This document shows, piece after piece, positions 27,649-37,852 of a DNA stretch of 64,000 nt. The position numbers were made by a program, and so were the translations under genes. The notes beneath the pieces were generated by a model. The model worked only from the letters and a program-made list of their open reading frames with translations. It was not told the origin of the DNA and made no database searches. The stretch is taken from NCBI GenBank assembly GCA_038251315.1, contig JBBSBK010000001.1, forward strand, positions 1 through 64,000. The letters are read 5' to 3'. Position 1 is the stretch's first letter. Every line of letters starts with the position of its first letter. The stretch comes from JBBKXP01 sp038251315 (GTDB lineage Bacteria > Pseudomonadota > Alphaproteobacteria > Rhodobacterales > Rhodobacteraceae).

Positions 27649-27824
27649 GAAGGCTCCTTTGGTTCTGCGTTATCCGGCAGGCCACCCCCACCAAAAGTCG
27701 GCGCACATTATGTCCGGGTCTGTGGAATGGCAACGGTGCCACCGCCCTTTTCCGGTTCACAGGCTCACGCCTTTGCGGCATATGGGGGCGAGTTTTTCCA
27801 AACACCACCCGCAGGACCAATGAA

Positions 27825-29120
27825 ATGCACGATATCCGCGCCATCCGTGACAATCCCGCCGCCTTTGATGTGGCGCTGAAGCGGCGCGGCGGGCCGGGGA
27901 TGTCGACCGAGATTCTGGCACTGGACACCGCGCGGCGCGAAATGATCCACGCTGCCGAAACCGCTCAAGCGGATTTGAACGCCGAGTCAAAATTGGTCGG
28001 TGCCGCCAAAGCCAAAGGTGACGAGGCCGAATTTGAACGTCTGCGCAACATAATCGCACGACGCAAGGCAGGGATTTCTGGGCTACTCGAAAATGCGAAA
28101 ACAACTGATGGCGAACTGAACGATCTCCTGCTGACGATCCCTAATCTGCCCTACGACGACGTGCCAACCGGGTCCGACGAAACCGACAACGTCGAACTGC
28201 ACCGCCATGGCACTCCGCGCAACTACGCCTTCCAACCCCTTGAACATTATCAGATTCCGGCCGCTGCCACCGGCATGGATTTCGAAACCGCCGCGAAACT
28301 GTCCGGCGCTCGTTTCGTCGTCCTGACCGGGGCCATCGCCCGCCTGCACCGCGCCTTGGCGCAGTACATGCTCGACACACACGTCGACCAGCACGCTTTG
28401 CGCGAAACCATCACCCCGGTTCTGGTGCTTGAGGACATGATGGTCGGCACCGGCCAACTTCCCAAATTCGGCGAGGATAGCTATCAGACGACCAACGGCT
28501 GGTGGCTGATCCCCACCGCCGAGGTCACCCTGACCAACACTGTCAACGGCGACACGCTCAACGCTGCCACCCTGCCGCGACGCATGGTCGCGCACACGCT
28601 CTGTTTCCGCTCCGAAGCCGGGTCAGCAGGCCGCGATACATCCGGCATGCTGCGCCAGCACCAGTTCGAAAAGGTCGAAATGGTGACGATCTGCACCCCC
28701 GACACATCCGACGCCGAACACGCCCGGATGACCAAATGCGCCGAGGCGATCCTGGAAAAACTCGACCTGCCCTATCGCACCGTCATCCTTTGCACTGGCG
28801 ACATGGGCGCAGGTGCGCGGCGGACGCACGATATCGAGGTCTGGCTGCCAGGCCAGAACAGCTACCGCGAAATCTCCAGCGTTTCGACTTGTGGTGATTA
28901 TCAGGCGCGGCGGATGAACGCGCGGTTCAAACCTGCGGGCGGTGGCAAGCCGGAATTCGTCCACACGCTGAACGGCTCCGGCCTTGCCGTCGGGCGGACG
29001 CTGATCGCGGTGCTGGAAAACGGCCAGCAAGCGGACGGATCGGTGACGCTTCCGCCCGTCCTGCATCCCTATCTTGGTGGTAAGACCCGGATCACGGTAC
29101 AGGGCGTGTTATCGGACTGA
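27825..29120 (+). CDS. serS: Seryl-tRNA synthetase
   Basis: Class II synthetase charging tRNA-Ser and tRNA-Sec. It is 431 residues, with an N-terminal antiparallel coiled-coil arm (about residues 30-100: [20 protein letters not shown] and onward). Motif 2 is [20 protein letters not shown] followed by FEKVEM, and motif 3 is [28 protein letters not shown] is the usual serine-site segment. The start [15 protein letters not shown] is conserved. The last 29 bases overlap the 3' end of the DUF2235 gene on the other strand. Confidence 0.97.
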   Translation: MHDIRAIRDNPAAFDVALKRRGGPGMSTEILALDTARREMIHAAETAQADLNAESKLVGAAKAKGDEAEFERLRNIIARRKAGISGLLENAKTTDGELNDLLLTIPNLPYDDVPTGSDETDNVELHRHGTPRNYAFQPLEHYQIPAAATGMDFETAAKLSGARFVVLTGAIARLHRALAQYMLDTHVDQHALRETITPVLVLEDMMVGTGQLPKFGEDSYQTTNGWWLIPTAEVTLTNTVNGDTLNAATLPRRMVAHTLCFRSEAGSAGRDTSGMLRQHQFEKVEMVTICTPDTSDAEHARMTKCAEAILEKLDLPYRTVILCTGDMGAGARRTHDIEVWLPGQNSYREISSVSTCGDYQARRMNARFKPAGGGKPEFVHTLNGSGLAVGRTLIAVLENGQQADGSVTLPPVLHPYLGGKTRITVQGVLSD

Positions 29121-30279
29121 CGGCTGTGTCGCGCATCGCACCGCGTTCTTCGCGCGACAGACGAAACAGCGCCGCGTAAACCCCATCGAGCGTTGCGGGC
29201 CGATAATCTGCGTCATCGAACCACCGCGCCACCGCTGCGTCAGACAGGTCACCCAGATCGATCGGACCGGTGCGGTCGCGCTGACTTTGGGCCATCAATC
29301 CGCCGATCAGGCCCGGCGGCGCGGTCTTGTTATTCAGCGCCTCGGCGTGGTTCTTGCCCGCTGCGAGGTTCGCAAGCACCGCCCACGACAGATCTAGCCC
29401 CGCCGCCTGCGCCCCGGCAGCGATCCACTCGAGCGTGATCGACGACAGCCCGACCCGGTCGCCACCTCCGCCAACCGACCCGTGATCACCCGGAAACCAC
29501 TTTTGCAGATAAGGCAGATCGCCCATCATGGCGCCATTCAACTGATCCAGATTGGCCCACAGGGTTGGCGCAAAAGTGCGGCGTCGCTCATCTATTGAGA
29601 CGGCATGACGTGCCGATTTGACTGACCGCGACAGATCGGCATCGTGAAATTGATTGCCACGGTTCAGCAGTGGCGCAACCATGAAATGCCCCGGCACACC
29701 AAGGGCCCCGACCGTATCCCAGATGCCCAAATAGGCGATTTCCAGCAGGATAGACTCATCGCCACGTGCCAGCCGCCAATTCAATTCCTTGGAGCTGGTC
29801 GCTGTAGACGGCGCGAAATCGGCACGGAATTGATAGCTGGACGGGTCTTCGGGGTGCGTCGTGCCATCGCGTTTCTGATACCGCCTCAGCGCCTCGGGAA
29901 TGCGGGCAACATGGGCGCGCGGCGCGATCCCGCAGGACCGGATGAACCCGGCCAAAGATCGCGCCGTATAAGCTCCGCGGGAAAAGCCGAAAATGGAAAT
30001 CTGATCGCCCGGTTCATAAGCGAAAACCAACGTGCGGTAGGCTTCGACAATGGTATCCGTCAGGCCCCAGCCCAGCGCTCCACCCAATAAACGATCGGTC
30101 CAGCGGGCCAGACCATTCGACCCGCGCCCGGTGCCAACGCCGGGCAGATAGACGACGACCTGCTTGACCCCATCGATCGCCGTCTGCCGCACCGCCTGCG
30201 CAAGGCGCACAACGTTAGTCGGATAGGGCGCGTCAGGTCGGTTCCACGTGCCGTCACAAAAGATCGCGATACGTTTCAT
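29092..30279 (-). CDS. DUF2235 alpha/beta-hydrolase-like protein
   Basis: A 395-residue protein of the DUF2235 family, related to the catalytic core of Tle1 phospholipase effectors. It begins [30 protein letters not shown], then [12 protein letters not shown]. The nucleophile elbow is [20 protein letters not shown] (G-F-S-R-G, Ser nucleophile). [15 protein letters not shown] supplies the usual aspartate, and [12 protein letters not shown] carries the histidine. I chose ATG 30279; an upstream extension to 30390 is not family-like. There is no signal peptide and no VgrG or other type VI secretion gene nearby, so an effector role is not supported. Tail-to-tail with serS (29-base antisense overlap). 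Confidence 0.85.
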   Translation of the reverse strand: MKRIAIFCDGTWNRPDAPYPTNVVRLAQAVRQTAIDGVKQVVVYLPGVGTGRGSNGLARWTDRLLGGALGWGLTDTIVEAYRTLVFAYEPGDQISIFGFSRGAYTARSLAGFIRSCGIAPRAHVARIPEALRRYQKRDGTTHPEDPSSYQFRADFAPSTATSSKELNWRLARGDESILLEIAYLGIWDTVGALGVPGHFMVAPLLNRGNQFHDADLSRSVKSARHAVSIDERRRTFAPTLWANLDQLNGAMMGDLPYLQKWFPGDHGSVGGGGDRVGLSSITLEWIAAGAQAAGLDLSWAVLANLAAGKNHAEALNNKTAPPGLIGGLMAQSQRDRTGPIDLGDLSDAAVARWFDDADYRPATLDGVYAALFRLSREERGAMRDTAVSPITRPVP

Positions 30280-30381
30280 GGCCGCCAGCCTGCGGGGATT
30301 GGCAAACTGGCGCAAGTCGGCAATACCTGACCATTCGCACTCCAAAAGGAACCATTCGCGCCTTTGGCACGTATCACGGTC

Positions 30382-31089
30382 ATGAAACACATCCTCGCCT
30401 GGCTCACGCTGCTTTTTACCGTCACCTTCGTGACATCGCCTTTATTGACAAGCCCATTCTCTGGATTCCGGGCCGATCAATTGCCGATCCCACAGGTCGA
30501 TCCGCCGATCCAACCCGCAGGTTATGCCTTTTCGATCTGGGGGCTGATCTATGGCTGGTTGCTGGCGTCCGCCCTGTATGGCGTCTGGAAACGGCGTGAC
30601 GATGCGACATGGGACGCAGTGCGCCTGCCGCTGGCAATATCGCTGGCCCTTGGCACCCCGTGGCTGACCGTGGCCAATGCCAGTGCGCTGTGGGCGACCG
30701 TGCTGATATTTCTCATGGCCGTCACCGCAATCGCCGCCGTCCTGCGCACGCCACGTCAGGATCGCTGGTGGTTGCAGGCCCCCATCGGGCTTTATGCCGG
30801 TTGGCTGACGGCCGCATCGTTTGTTTCACTCGGCAGCACGGCAGCCGGGTACGGCGTGGTGTTCGGTGAGATCGGCTGGGCCTATGCAGGAATCATCGGC
30901 GCCCTGGTCGTGACCTTGGCAGTGCTATCGCGCCGCCCGAATACCCCCGGATATGCGATCAGCGTCATCTGGGCGCTGATCGGCATCATTGTGACGAACC
31001 AATTCGCCGAGATCGGCGTCAGCCTGCTTGCGGCAATCGGCGCGATGCTGGTCGCCGGAGTGATGGTGAAGGACAGCCGCCGAACCTAA
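30382..31089 (+). CDS. TspO/MBR-related tryptophan-rich membrane protein
   Basis: A 235-residue integral membrane protein with about seven hydrophobic helices. [20 protein letters not shown] and [20 protein letters not shown] resemble the P-x-G-x-x-F-x-x-W and W-x-x-P-x-x-x-Y-x-x-W patterns of TspO/MBR proteins. It is longer than the classic five-helix TspO (about 160 residues). Such proteins are often annotated tryptophan-rich sensory protein; a ligand or regulatory role is not shown. It starts at ATG 30382 ([11 protein letters not shown]) and is divergent from DUF2235. It overlaps der tail-to-tail by four bases. Confidence 0.7.
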   Translation: MKHILAWLTLLFTVTFVTSPLLTSPFSGFRADQLPIPQVDPPIQPAGYAFSIWGLIYGWLLASALYGVWKRRDDATWDAVRLPLAISLALGTPWLTVANASALWATVLIFLMAVTAIAAVLRTPRQDRWWLQAPIGLYAGWLTAASFVSLGSTAAGYGVVFGEIGWAYAGIIGALVVTLAVLSRRPNTPGYAISVIWALIGIIVTNQFAEIGVSLLAAIGAMLVAGVMVKDSRRT

Positions 31090-32543
31090 CGGTCACGCGG
31101 CGGCTTGCCCAAGTGTTTGCTCAGTTTGCTCGGCTGCGCCTTGGTGCGGTTCTGGAACGGGTTCTTGTCGGACTGATCGCGCAGATACAACCTGATCGGC
31201 GTTCCCGGCATGTCAAAGTCGGCCCGCAAGCCGTTGATTAAATACCGTGAATAGCTTTCCGGCACATTGTCGGGGTTCGACGTCATCACAACAAACGCCG
31301 GCGGGCGAGTCTTGACCTGTGTCGCATACCGCATCTTGATCCGGCGCCCCCCCGGCGCGGGTGGCGGGTGCTGTTCCAGCATGCCCGTCAACCAGCGGTT
31401 CAACTGCGCGGTAGTCACGCGGCGGTTCCAGACCTCGTGCGCCTTCATGATCGCCTGCTGCAGACGGTCCAGCCCCTTGCCGGTCTTGGCCGATACCGTG
31501 ACCAGTGGTGCACCCCGCAATTGCGGCAGCAGCCGCTCGAACGCCTCGCGTAGCGCCTTGAGCTTGTCCTGCTTGTCGTCCTCCGTGTCCCATTTGTTGA
31601 CCGCGACAACGACTGCGCGACCTTCGCGTTCGGCCAGATCGGCGATGCGCAGGTCCTGTTGTTCGAACGGGATTTCCACGTCAAGCAGCACGACGACCAC
31701 CTCGGCGAACCTGACAGCCCGCAGGCCGTCAGACACCGACAGCTTTTCCAGCTTTTCTTGAATCTTTGCCTTGCGACGCATCCCGGCGGTATCAAAAATA
31801 CGCATCGGTACAGAATCCCACTCCGTCTGTACAGAAATCGCATCGCGGGTGATCCCCGGTTCGGGACCGGTCAGCAGCCGTTCTTCGCCAATGATCTTGT
31901 TGATCAGCGTCGATTTGCCCGCGTTTGGGCGACCGACGACGGCAATTTGCAATGGTCGTGCCTTGGTGGGTACGCGCGGCGCGTCGTCATCATCGTCAGT
32001 GACATCGACATCGACATCGGGCGCATCCGCCGCGGCGCGTTCGGCGAACGCGTCGGCCAGCGGTCGCAGGATGTCGTACAATTCGTCCATCCCCTCGCCA
32101 TGTTCGGCGGACAGCCGTATCGGCTCGGTCAGGCCCAGCGAGTAGGCTTCAAGGAACCCGGCCTCTCCCGCCCTGCCCTCGGCCTTATTGGCGGCAAGAA
32201 TCACGTGCGCGTTCTTCTTGCGCAGGATTTGGGCAAAGACCTGATCCACCGGCGTCACACCCGCCCGCGCGTCGATCACGAACAGACACACATCGGCCAT
32301 TTCGACCGCGCGTTCGGTCAAACGGCGCATCCGGCCTTGCAGGCTGTCGTCGGTTGCATCCTCGAGCCCGGCCGAATCGATGACGGTAAAGCGCAGGTCG
32401 CCCAACCGCGCGGCCCCTTCGCGCAGGTCGCGGGTCACACCGGGCTGATCATCGACCAGCGCCAGCTTTTTGCCGACCAGTCGGTTGAACAGGGTCGATT
32501 TGCCGACATTAGGGCGGCCAACGATGGCAAGGGTAAAGGTCAT
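31086..32543 (-). CDS. der: Ribosome-biogenesis GTPase Der (EngA)
   Basis: A double-GTPase that acts in 50S subunit assembly. It is 485 residues with two G domains. The first has [27 protein letters not shown] and NKAEG; the second has [36 protein letters not shown] and VNKWD. A C-terminal KH-like domain follows ([20 protein letters not shown]). An acidic insert between the G domains ([14 protein letters not shown]) is alphaproteobacterial in style. It lies 47 bases downstream of bamB, as often found. Confidence 0.97.
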   Translation of the reverse strand: MTFTLAIVGRPNVGKSTLFNRLVGKKLALVDDQPGVTRDLREGAARLGDLRFTVIDSAGLEDATDDSLQGRMRRLTERAVEMADVCLFVIDARAGVTPVDQVFAQILRKKNAHVILAANKAEGRAGEAGFLEAYSLGLTEPIRLSAEHGEGMDELYDILRPLADAFAERAAADAPDVDVDVTDDDDDAPRVPTKARPLQIAVVGRPNAGKSTLINKIIGEERLLTGPEPGITRDAISVQTEWDSVPMRIFDTAGMRRKAKIQEKLEKLSVSDGLRAVRFAEVVVVLLDVEIPFEQQDLRIADLAEREGRAVVVAVNKWDTEDDKQDKLKALREAFERLLPQLRGAPLVTVSAKTGKGLDRLQQAIMKAHEVWNRRVTTAQLNRWLTGMLEQHPPPAPGGRRIKMRYATQVKTRPPAFVVMTSNPDNVPESYSRYLINGLRADFDMPGTPIRLYLRDQSDKNPFQNRTKAQPSKLSKHLGKPPRDR

Positions 32544-32590
32544 GGGTGCGGTCCTGCAGGTCAGAACCGGGGCGATACACCAATCACAGC

Positions 32591-33898
32591 CTAACGGAAA
32601 GCCAGCAGTTGTCCGCGTGCGCTGACGACATACAGGGTGCCGTTCGCCACGACAGGGTTGGACGCCGCGCCACCGGGCAGGGCGACCTGACCCACCAACG
32701 TCCCACTGACCGGATCGAACTGGCGTAACAGACCGTCGCCCGATGCGACGATGACCCGGCCCCCGGCGACGATCGGGCCGTATTGACCGAACAGCGTCTT
32801 TTGGTGGCGAAGCCGCCTTTCCTCGAACTTTGGCAGGGCGACGCGCCAGACCTGGGTGCCATCGGCAGCATCAAGGCGGACCAGCTCGTTCAGATCATTG
32901 ATAAGAAACAGCGACCCGCCCGCCGGCCAGACCGGGCCGACCGCACCCTCCAACGCGGTCCAGATGCGTTCGCCGCTACCGGCGTTCATCGCCACGACGC
33001 GGCCGGACACATTGCCAATGTAGACGGTGTCGCCGACGATCACCGGATCGCTTGCCAGGTCAGAGATGGTTGCTGCAGCACTTCCCAACCTTTGCCCGGT
33101 CACGACCGATGCCCAGCGACGCACGCCGCCTTCGGGAAAGGCCGCCAGCACTTCGCCCGACGGCATCGGGAAAATCGCGATCTCGGATGTGACGGCAGGC
33201 CCGGCGCCGCCGCTGAAGTTCGCAACCGACGGCGTGCCGTCGAGCGTCCAGCGTGTGAGGCCCGTCGCCGTGTCGATGGCCCAGGCGCGGCTGTCGCGGG
33301 CAACCAGATAGACGAGATCGCCGACCACGGTCGGCGCCGACCCGCCAGGCGCGTCCAGATCCTGCCGCCAGACTTCGGCGCCAGTCGCGGCGTTCAATGC
33401 CGTCAACTCGCCAAAACCGGTGGTGACGAACAGCCGCCCGTCGCCATAAGCCAGACCACCGCCCGCCGCAGCATTCGCGCCGTCGTTGCCCGCCGAAATG
33501 TCACGGGTCCATGCCGTCGCACCATTTGCAGCCGTCGCCGTCACACGGTTGCGGGCATCCAGCGTGTAGATGACCCCCCCGGCGACCACCGGATCGGCGG
33601 TGATCCTGGCGCGGCGGCTGTTGCCCTCGCCAATATTGACTGCGAAAATCTGTTGCGGTGAGGCGGACAGGGCCGGATGGGTGATCTGGTGGGTCGCCGA
33701 CCCGTTGCGGTGGGTCCAGGCGGCATTGTTGACCTGCGCCGCCAACGCGATCGGGCGAACCTGATTGATCGTCTCAGGCGTAGCCGAAATCATTCCGGCG
33801 CGAATATCCTCGCGTTGGCCGGACAGAATGACCTCGCGTTCGCAAGCAGCCAGAAAGGCGCACAGCACAAAGGGAGCGATGATGATCTTGGCTGTCAC
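32591..33898 (-). CDS. bamB: Outer-membrane assembly lipoprotein BamB (PQQ-like beta-propeller)
   Basis: Scaffold lipoprotein of the BAM complex that inserts beta-barrel proteins. It is 435 residues. A type II signal peptide [19 protein letters not shown] places the lipidated cysteine at residue 19. The mature part is an eight-blade propeller with repeated A-x-D-x-x-T-G-x-x-x-W units: [57 protein letters not shown]. It sits between a YfgM-like gene and der, the same order as in E. coli (yfgM-bamB-der). Confidence 0.92.
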   Translation of the reverse strand: MTAKIIIAPFVLCAFLAACEREVILSGQREDIRAGMISATPETINQVRPIALAAQVNNAAWTHRNGSATHQITHPALSASPQQIFAVNIGEGNSRRARITADPVVAGGVIYTLDARNRVTATAANGATAWTRDISAGNDGANAAAGGGLAYGDGRLFVTTGFGELTALNAATGAEVWRQDLDAPGGSAPTVVGDLVYLVARDSRAWAIDTATGLTRWTLDGTPSVANFSGGAGPAVTSEIAIFPMPSGEVLAAFPEGGVRRWASVVTGQRLGSAAATISDLASDPVIVGDTVYIGNVSGRVVAMNAGSGERIWTALEGAVGPVWPAGGSLFLINDLNELVRLDAADGTQVWRVALPKFEERRLRHQKTLFGQYGPIVAGGRVIVASGDGLLRQFDPVSGTLVGQVALPGGAASNPVVANGTLYVVSARGQLLAFR

Positions 33899-33953
33899 TG
33901 CGTCTTGCCCCTTATCCTTGTCGTCGCCGGCCCTGCCGCCGTTCTGGCGCGGT

Positions 33954-34625
33954 CTAGTTGGCCGGTGCCGTCACTGACACATCCACTGTGCCACCCAGTG
34001 CCACAATCAGGTTTTGCGCCCGTTCGCGCAAGCCCCGCGTGACCTCAGCATCACCAAGGATGCCTTTCAGCGTCGTAATCGCCGCATCGGCGCCGCCCGA
34101 ATCGACCTGCGCCAGTGCCGTCTGTTCCAGCGCGAGCAGACGAAAAGGCGCACCTGGTTGGGCCAACAGGGCAAACCCGGCAATGCGTTCGGCCGGGTCG
34201 AGCGTCGCCACCCGCAGCGTCAGCGCCTTGATCGCCGCCAGATCGCGATAAAGTGGCGCGACCGACGGGTCGGCAGTCATCGCATCCAGCGTCGTCGCCG
34301 CAGCGGCGGCATCACCCGACTCTTGCTGCGCGGCGGCGGTCAGCAGGCGTTCGACCGGGTCCGATCCGGTCTGTCCGCTCAACGCCACCAGTGCGTCGCG
34401 CCGGGCCGTGGCATCGTCGATCTGCAAGGCGTCATAGACCGCGTCGCCTTTGGCGGCGGCGACGGCAGCCGTGCGGGCCTTGGAATATTCGGTCCACCCT
34501 GCGGCTCCGACCAGCACCAGCACGGCCAGAACCGCAATCCATCCATACCGGCGAAACCCCGCATACAGGGCGTCGCGGCGGACCTCCTCGGTCACTTCGT
34601 CGATAAAGCTCTCGTTGTTGCTCAC
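33954..34625 (-). CDS. YfgM-like membrane-anchored TPR protein
   Basis: A 223-residue protein with one helix near the N-terminus (YGWIAVLAVLVLVGAAGWTE) followed by an Ala-rich helical periplasmic domain with degenerate TPR repeats. The start MSNNESFIDEVTEEVRRDAL is typical of alphaproteobacterial members of the TPR_21 family. In E. coli YfgM associates with the SecYEG translocon and periplasmic chaperones. The yfgM-bamB-der order supports the assignment. It is 55 bases upstream of bamB. Confidence 0.85.
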   Translation of the reverse strand: MSNNESFIDEVTEEVRRDALYAGFRRYGWIAVLAVLVLVGAAGWTEYSKARTAAVAAAKGDAVYDALQIDDATARRDALVALSGQTGSDPVERLLTAAAQQESGDAAAAATTLDAMTADPSVAPLYRDLAAIKALTLRVATLDPAERIAGFALLAQPGAPFRLLALEQTALAQVDSGGADAAITTLKGILGDAEVTRGLRERAQNLIVALGGTVDVSVTAPAN

Positions 34626-34703
34626 GCTTGCGCCCCTGTTCGTTGCGCCCTCTTAGCGCATGGCGCCAGCGGTTGCCAAGGGCCGCCGGGCTGGCCTTGG
34701 CGC

Positions 34704-35903
34704 TCAGGCTTGCTGCTCGGCGGCTGGTTTGAGGCGGGGCAATACCCACGAGGCAAGGCCCAGCGTGATCAGCGCCGCCAGCGCGATTGCGGCAATCATC
34801 GGCAAAGCAGTGTCGTCAAAGAACGGCCCAGTCAGCGCCACGAACAGCCCGCCGGTCAGCATCTGCAAGGTGCCGCCCAGCGACGATGCCAACCCGGCGA
34901 TGTCGCCGTGGTCGTCCAACGCCATGACCATCGTCGCCGGAATGATCAGACCAAGGCCCGCATTGCCGACGACCAGCAGGACGATAATGGTCCAGAGGCC
35001 CGCCATCCCGGCCAGCGCCAAAAGCAGCAGCAGACAGGTCGCGGCGGCAAAAACGATCGCCGCAAGGCGGATCATCGGTCCCATCCCGATCCGCCCGCCG
35101 ATGATGCCCGCGAACTGCGACGCGCCGATGAAACCCATCGCGTTTACTGCAAACGCCAGCCCGAACTGCACCGGGGTCAGGCCGAACTGGTCGGAATAGA
35201 CAAATGCGGCGCTGCTGATAAAGACGAAAAAGCTGGCGAACCCGAACGCCCCGACAAAGGTCAGACCCAGGAACGCCGGATCGGTCATCAGCACCCGGAT
35301 ACCCCGCCCCATCGAGGGAAAATTGACCCGCACCCGGTCTGCCGGTTTCAGGGTCTCTGCCTGCGCGAACAGGGTAATCGCCAGACTGACGAGCGACACG
35401 CCGGCCAGCGCCCAGAATATCAACCGCCAACTGCCCAGCGCCAGAAATCCGGCGCCCGCCAGCGGCGCCAGCATTGGCGACACCGAAATCACCATCATGA
35501 TGGCGGCCATCAGCCGCGCAGCCGCTGCCCCTGTCATCATGTCGCGGATGATCGCGCGGGGCACGACCATGACCGCCGCCGCACCCAGCGCCTGCACCAC
35601 GCGACCCGCAATGAGCCACCCGATCGTCGGTGCAAAGGCGCAGATCAGCGACCCGATCAGGAATAGGCCAAGCCCCAGCAAGATCGGCGGCTTGCGCCCG
35701 ACCTGATCGGCGAGCGGGCCATAAAACATCTGCGACAGGCCGAAGGCAACGAAATACAGGGTCAGCGTCGCCTGCACGCCGCCGACACTCGCACCAAGGT
35801 CGGTGCCAATGGCCGGCATCGCGGGCAGATACATGTCGATGGCGAATGGACCCACGGCCGACAAGAGACCAAGGACCAGTGCAGTGCGGAAAAACGAAGA
35901 CAT
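34704..35903 (-). CDS. Bcr/CflA-type MFS multidrug efflux transporter
   Basis: A 399-residue 12-helix drug:proton antiporter of the DHA1 Bcr/CflA branch. Landmarks are FAIDMYLPAMPAIGTDLGAS (helix 1 with the D-x-Y-L-P-A family motif), GPLADQVGRKPPILLGLGLF (motif A), GRVVQALGAAAVMVVPRAII (motif B) and SPMLAPLAGAGFL (motif C, antiporter). Substrates cannot be predicted. It stands between the yfgM-bamB-der block and the ABC exporter, probably with its own promoter. Confidence 0.9.
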   Translation of the reverse strand: MSSFFRTALVLGLLSAVGPFAIDMYLPAMPAIGTDLGASVGGVQATLTLYFVAFGLSQMFYGPLADQVGRKPPILLGLGLFLIGSLICAFAPTIGWLIAGRVVQALGAAAVMVVPRAIIRDMMTGAAAARLMAAIMMVISVSPMLAPLAGAGFLALGSWRLIFWALAGVSLVSLAITLFAQAETLKPADRVRVNFPSMGRGIRVLMTDPAFLGLTFVGAFGFASFFVFISSAAFVYSDQFGLTPVQFGLAFAVNAMGFIGASQFAGIIGGRIGMGPMIRLAAIVFAAATCLLLLLALAGMAGLWTIIVLLVVGNAGLGLIIPATMVMALDDHGDIAGLASSLGGTLQMLTGGLFVALTGPFFDDTALPMIAAIALAALITLGLASWVLPRLKPAAEQQA

Positions 35904-35962
35904 GGGCGACTCGGCGGATTCGGGGTTCGCGCTGTGCTACGCAGATCCCTGCGTTAGCGCAA

Positions 35963-37783
35963 TCACGCCGCATCCTCGGTCAACTGCCGGTTCCACAGAT
36001 TGGCATAGCGGCCGGCCCTGGCCAGCAGCGCGTCATGCGTACCCTGTTCCACGATCACCCCATCCTCCAGCACGACGATCCGGTCAGCATCCTGAATGGT
36101 GGTCAGGCGATGAGCGATGGTGATGACGGTGCGACCCTGGCCCATTGCCTTCAACTCGGCCTGAATTTCCATCTCGGTTTCGGTGTCCAGTGCGCTCGTT
36201 GCTTCGTCCAGCAAGAGTATCGGCGGATTTTTCAGCAGCGTACGGGCAATGCCGACGCGCTGCTTTTCGCCCCCCGACAGCTTGAGCCCCCGTTCGCCCA
36301 CAGTGGTTTCATATTTGTCGGGCATCGACATGATGAAATCGTGGATCTTGGCGGCCTTGGCTGCGGCAATGATCTCTCCTTCCGAGGCATCGGGGCGGCC
36401 ATAGGCGATGTTGTAATGCACTGTGTCATTGAACAGAACGGTATCCTGCGGCACCACCCCGATCTGGGCATGCAGACTGGCCTGCGTGACATCGCGGATA
36501 TCCTGCCCGTCGATCTTGAGACTGCCGCCGACGACATCGTAGAACCTGAACAGCAATCGTCCGATAGTCGATTTGCCTGACCCCGACGATCCGACGATGG
36601 CGACAGTCTCGCCCGGCGCGACCCGCAGGGACACCCCTTTCAGGATCGGGCGCGCGGCATCGTAACTGAACGCCACGTCGTTCAGCACGACCTCACCGCC
36701 TTGCACTTTCAGAACATGTGCATCCGGTTTGTCGTTTATTTCGGCGGGTTGCTCTAACAAATCGAACATATCGCCCATGTCGATCAGGGCTTGACGTATT
36801 TCGCGGTAAACCGTGCCAAGAAAATTCAACGGCATAGTGATCTGGATCATGTAAGCGTTGACCATAACGAAATCGCCAACCGTCAGCGCCCCGCTTTGCA
36901 CCCCGATTGCTGCCATCACCATCACGATGACCAACCCGGCGGTGATCAGAAACGACTGGCCAAAGTTCAGGAACGCCAGCGAATAGTTGGTATTGATCGC
37001 CGCTGCCTCGTACTTTTCCATCGCCCGGTCATAGCGGTCGGCCTCCCACTTTTCGGCACCGAAATATTTGACGGTCTCGAAATTCAACAGGCTGTCGATC
37101 GCCTTCTGGTTGGCGTCGGTATCCTGTTCGTTCATCACCTTGCGGATCTTGACCCGCCATTCGGTGATCGCAAAGGTAAACCAGACATAAAATGCGATGG
37201 TGACGAGGACGACGACCATGTACCAAACGTCGAATTTGTAGGCTAAAACCGCCAAGATCATCAAAAGCTGAATGATCAACGGACCCATGCTGAACAGCAG
37301 AAAACGCAACAGAAAATCGACGCCCTTGACCCCGCGTTCGATGACGCGGCTGAGTCCGCCGGTCTTGCGGGTGATATGATAACGCATGGACAGGCGGTGA
37401 ATATGCACGAAGGTCTCGCGTGCCAAGGTCCGCAGCGCACCCTGTCCGACCGGGGTGAACACCACGTCGCGCAACTGCTGAAACCCGCCCGACAGCAAGC
37501 GGGCAAGGCCATAAGCGACCGTCAGCCCGATTGCACCCAGCGCCAGAAACGTCGCCGGGGTGTCGGCCTTGGGGGCAAGAGCGTCGACCGCCTGCTGATA
37601 CAGGATCGGGGTGCCAACGGCGATCACGTTCGCAAGCATCAGCACCGTCAACGCGATGACGACACGCACCTTGACCGCTGTTTCGCCCTTGGGCCACAGA
37701 TAGGGCGTCACCCGGCGGATGACATTCCAGCCCTCGATCTTCTGACCGCTGAGGTTGGCATTGGACTTGGGCAGGCGGCGCAT
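35963..37783 (-). CDS. Atm1-type ABC exporter (half transporter)
   Basis: A 606-residue half transporter, fused membrane and ATPase domains, of the Atm1/ABCB7 heavy-metal branch. Relatives export glutathione-linked sulfur or metal species and support metal tolerance. The N-terminus RRVTPYLWPKGETAVKVRVV is characteristic. GGLSRVIERGVKGVDFLLRF and the NFETVKYFGAEKWEADRYDR segment are the Atm1 signatures. ATPase elements are VGSSGSGKSTIGRLLFRFYD (Walker A), LSGGEKQRVGIARTLLKNPP (signature) and ILLLDEATSALD (Walker B). It lies downstream of nothing obviously iron-sulfur related here. Confidence 0.92.
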   Translation of the reverse strand: MRRLPKSNANLSGQKIEGWNVIRRVTPYLWPKGETAVKVRVVIALTVLMLANVIAVGTPILYQQAVDALAPKADTPATFLALGAIGLTVAYGLARLLSGGFQQLRDVVFTPVGQGALRTLARETFVHIHRLSMRYHITRKTGGLSRVIERGVKGVDFLLRFLLFSMGPLIIQLLMILAVLAYKFDVWYMVVVLVTIAFYVWFTFAITEWRVKIRKVMNEQDTDANQKAIDSLLNFETVKYFGAEKWEADRYDRAMEKYEAAAINTNYSLAFLNFGQSFLITAGLVIVMVMAAIGVQSGALTVGDFVMVNAYMIQITMPLNFLGTVYREIRQALIDMGDMFDLLEQPAEINDKPDAHVLKVQGGEVVLNDVAFSYDAARPILKGVSLRVAPGETVAIVGSSGSGKSTIGRLLFRFYDVVGGSLKIDGQDIRDVTQASLHAQIGVVPQDTVLFNDTVHYNIAYGRPDASEGEIIAAAKAAKIHDFIMSMPDKYETTVGERGLKLSGGEKQRVGIARTLLKNPPILLLDEATSALDTETEMEIQAELKAMGQGRTVITIAHRLTTIQDADRIVVLEDGVIVEQGTHDALLARAGRYANLWNRQLTEDAA

Positions 37784-37852
37784 GCAGATCTCCGACGCAG
37801 GGCTGGCCTGTCTACCTAGGATGGCATCGGCGAAATGGCCAGAGGGCCTGTT

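Noticed and set aside
26332..27879. A 515-codon plus-strand frame opposite secD and yajC
   Set aside because: Antisense shadow of two well-identified genes; composition dominated by Arg, His, Gln and Pro.
29092..30279. A type VI secretion effector (Tle1-like)
   Set aside because: The catalytic core is related, but there is no adjacent VgrG, PAAR, immunity or adaptor gene and the protein lacks the C-terminal Tle1 region.
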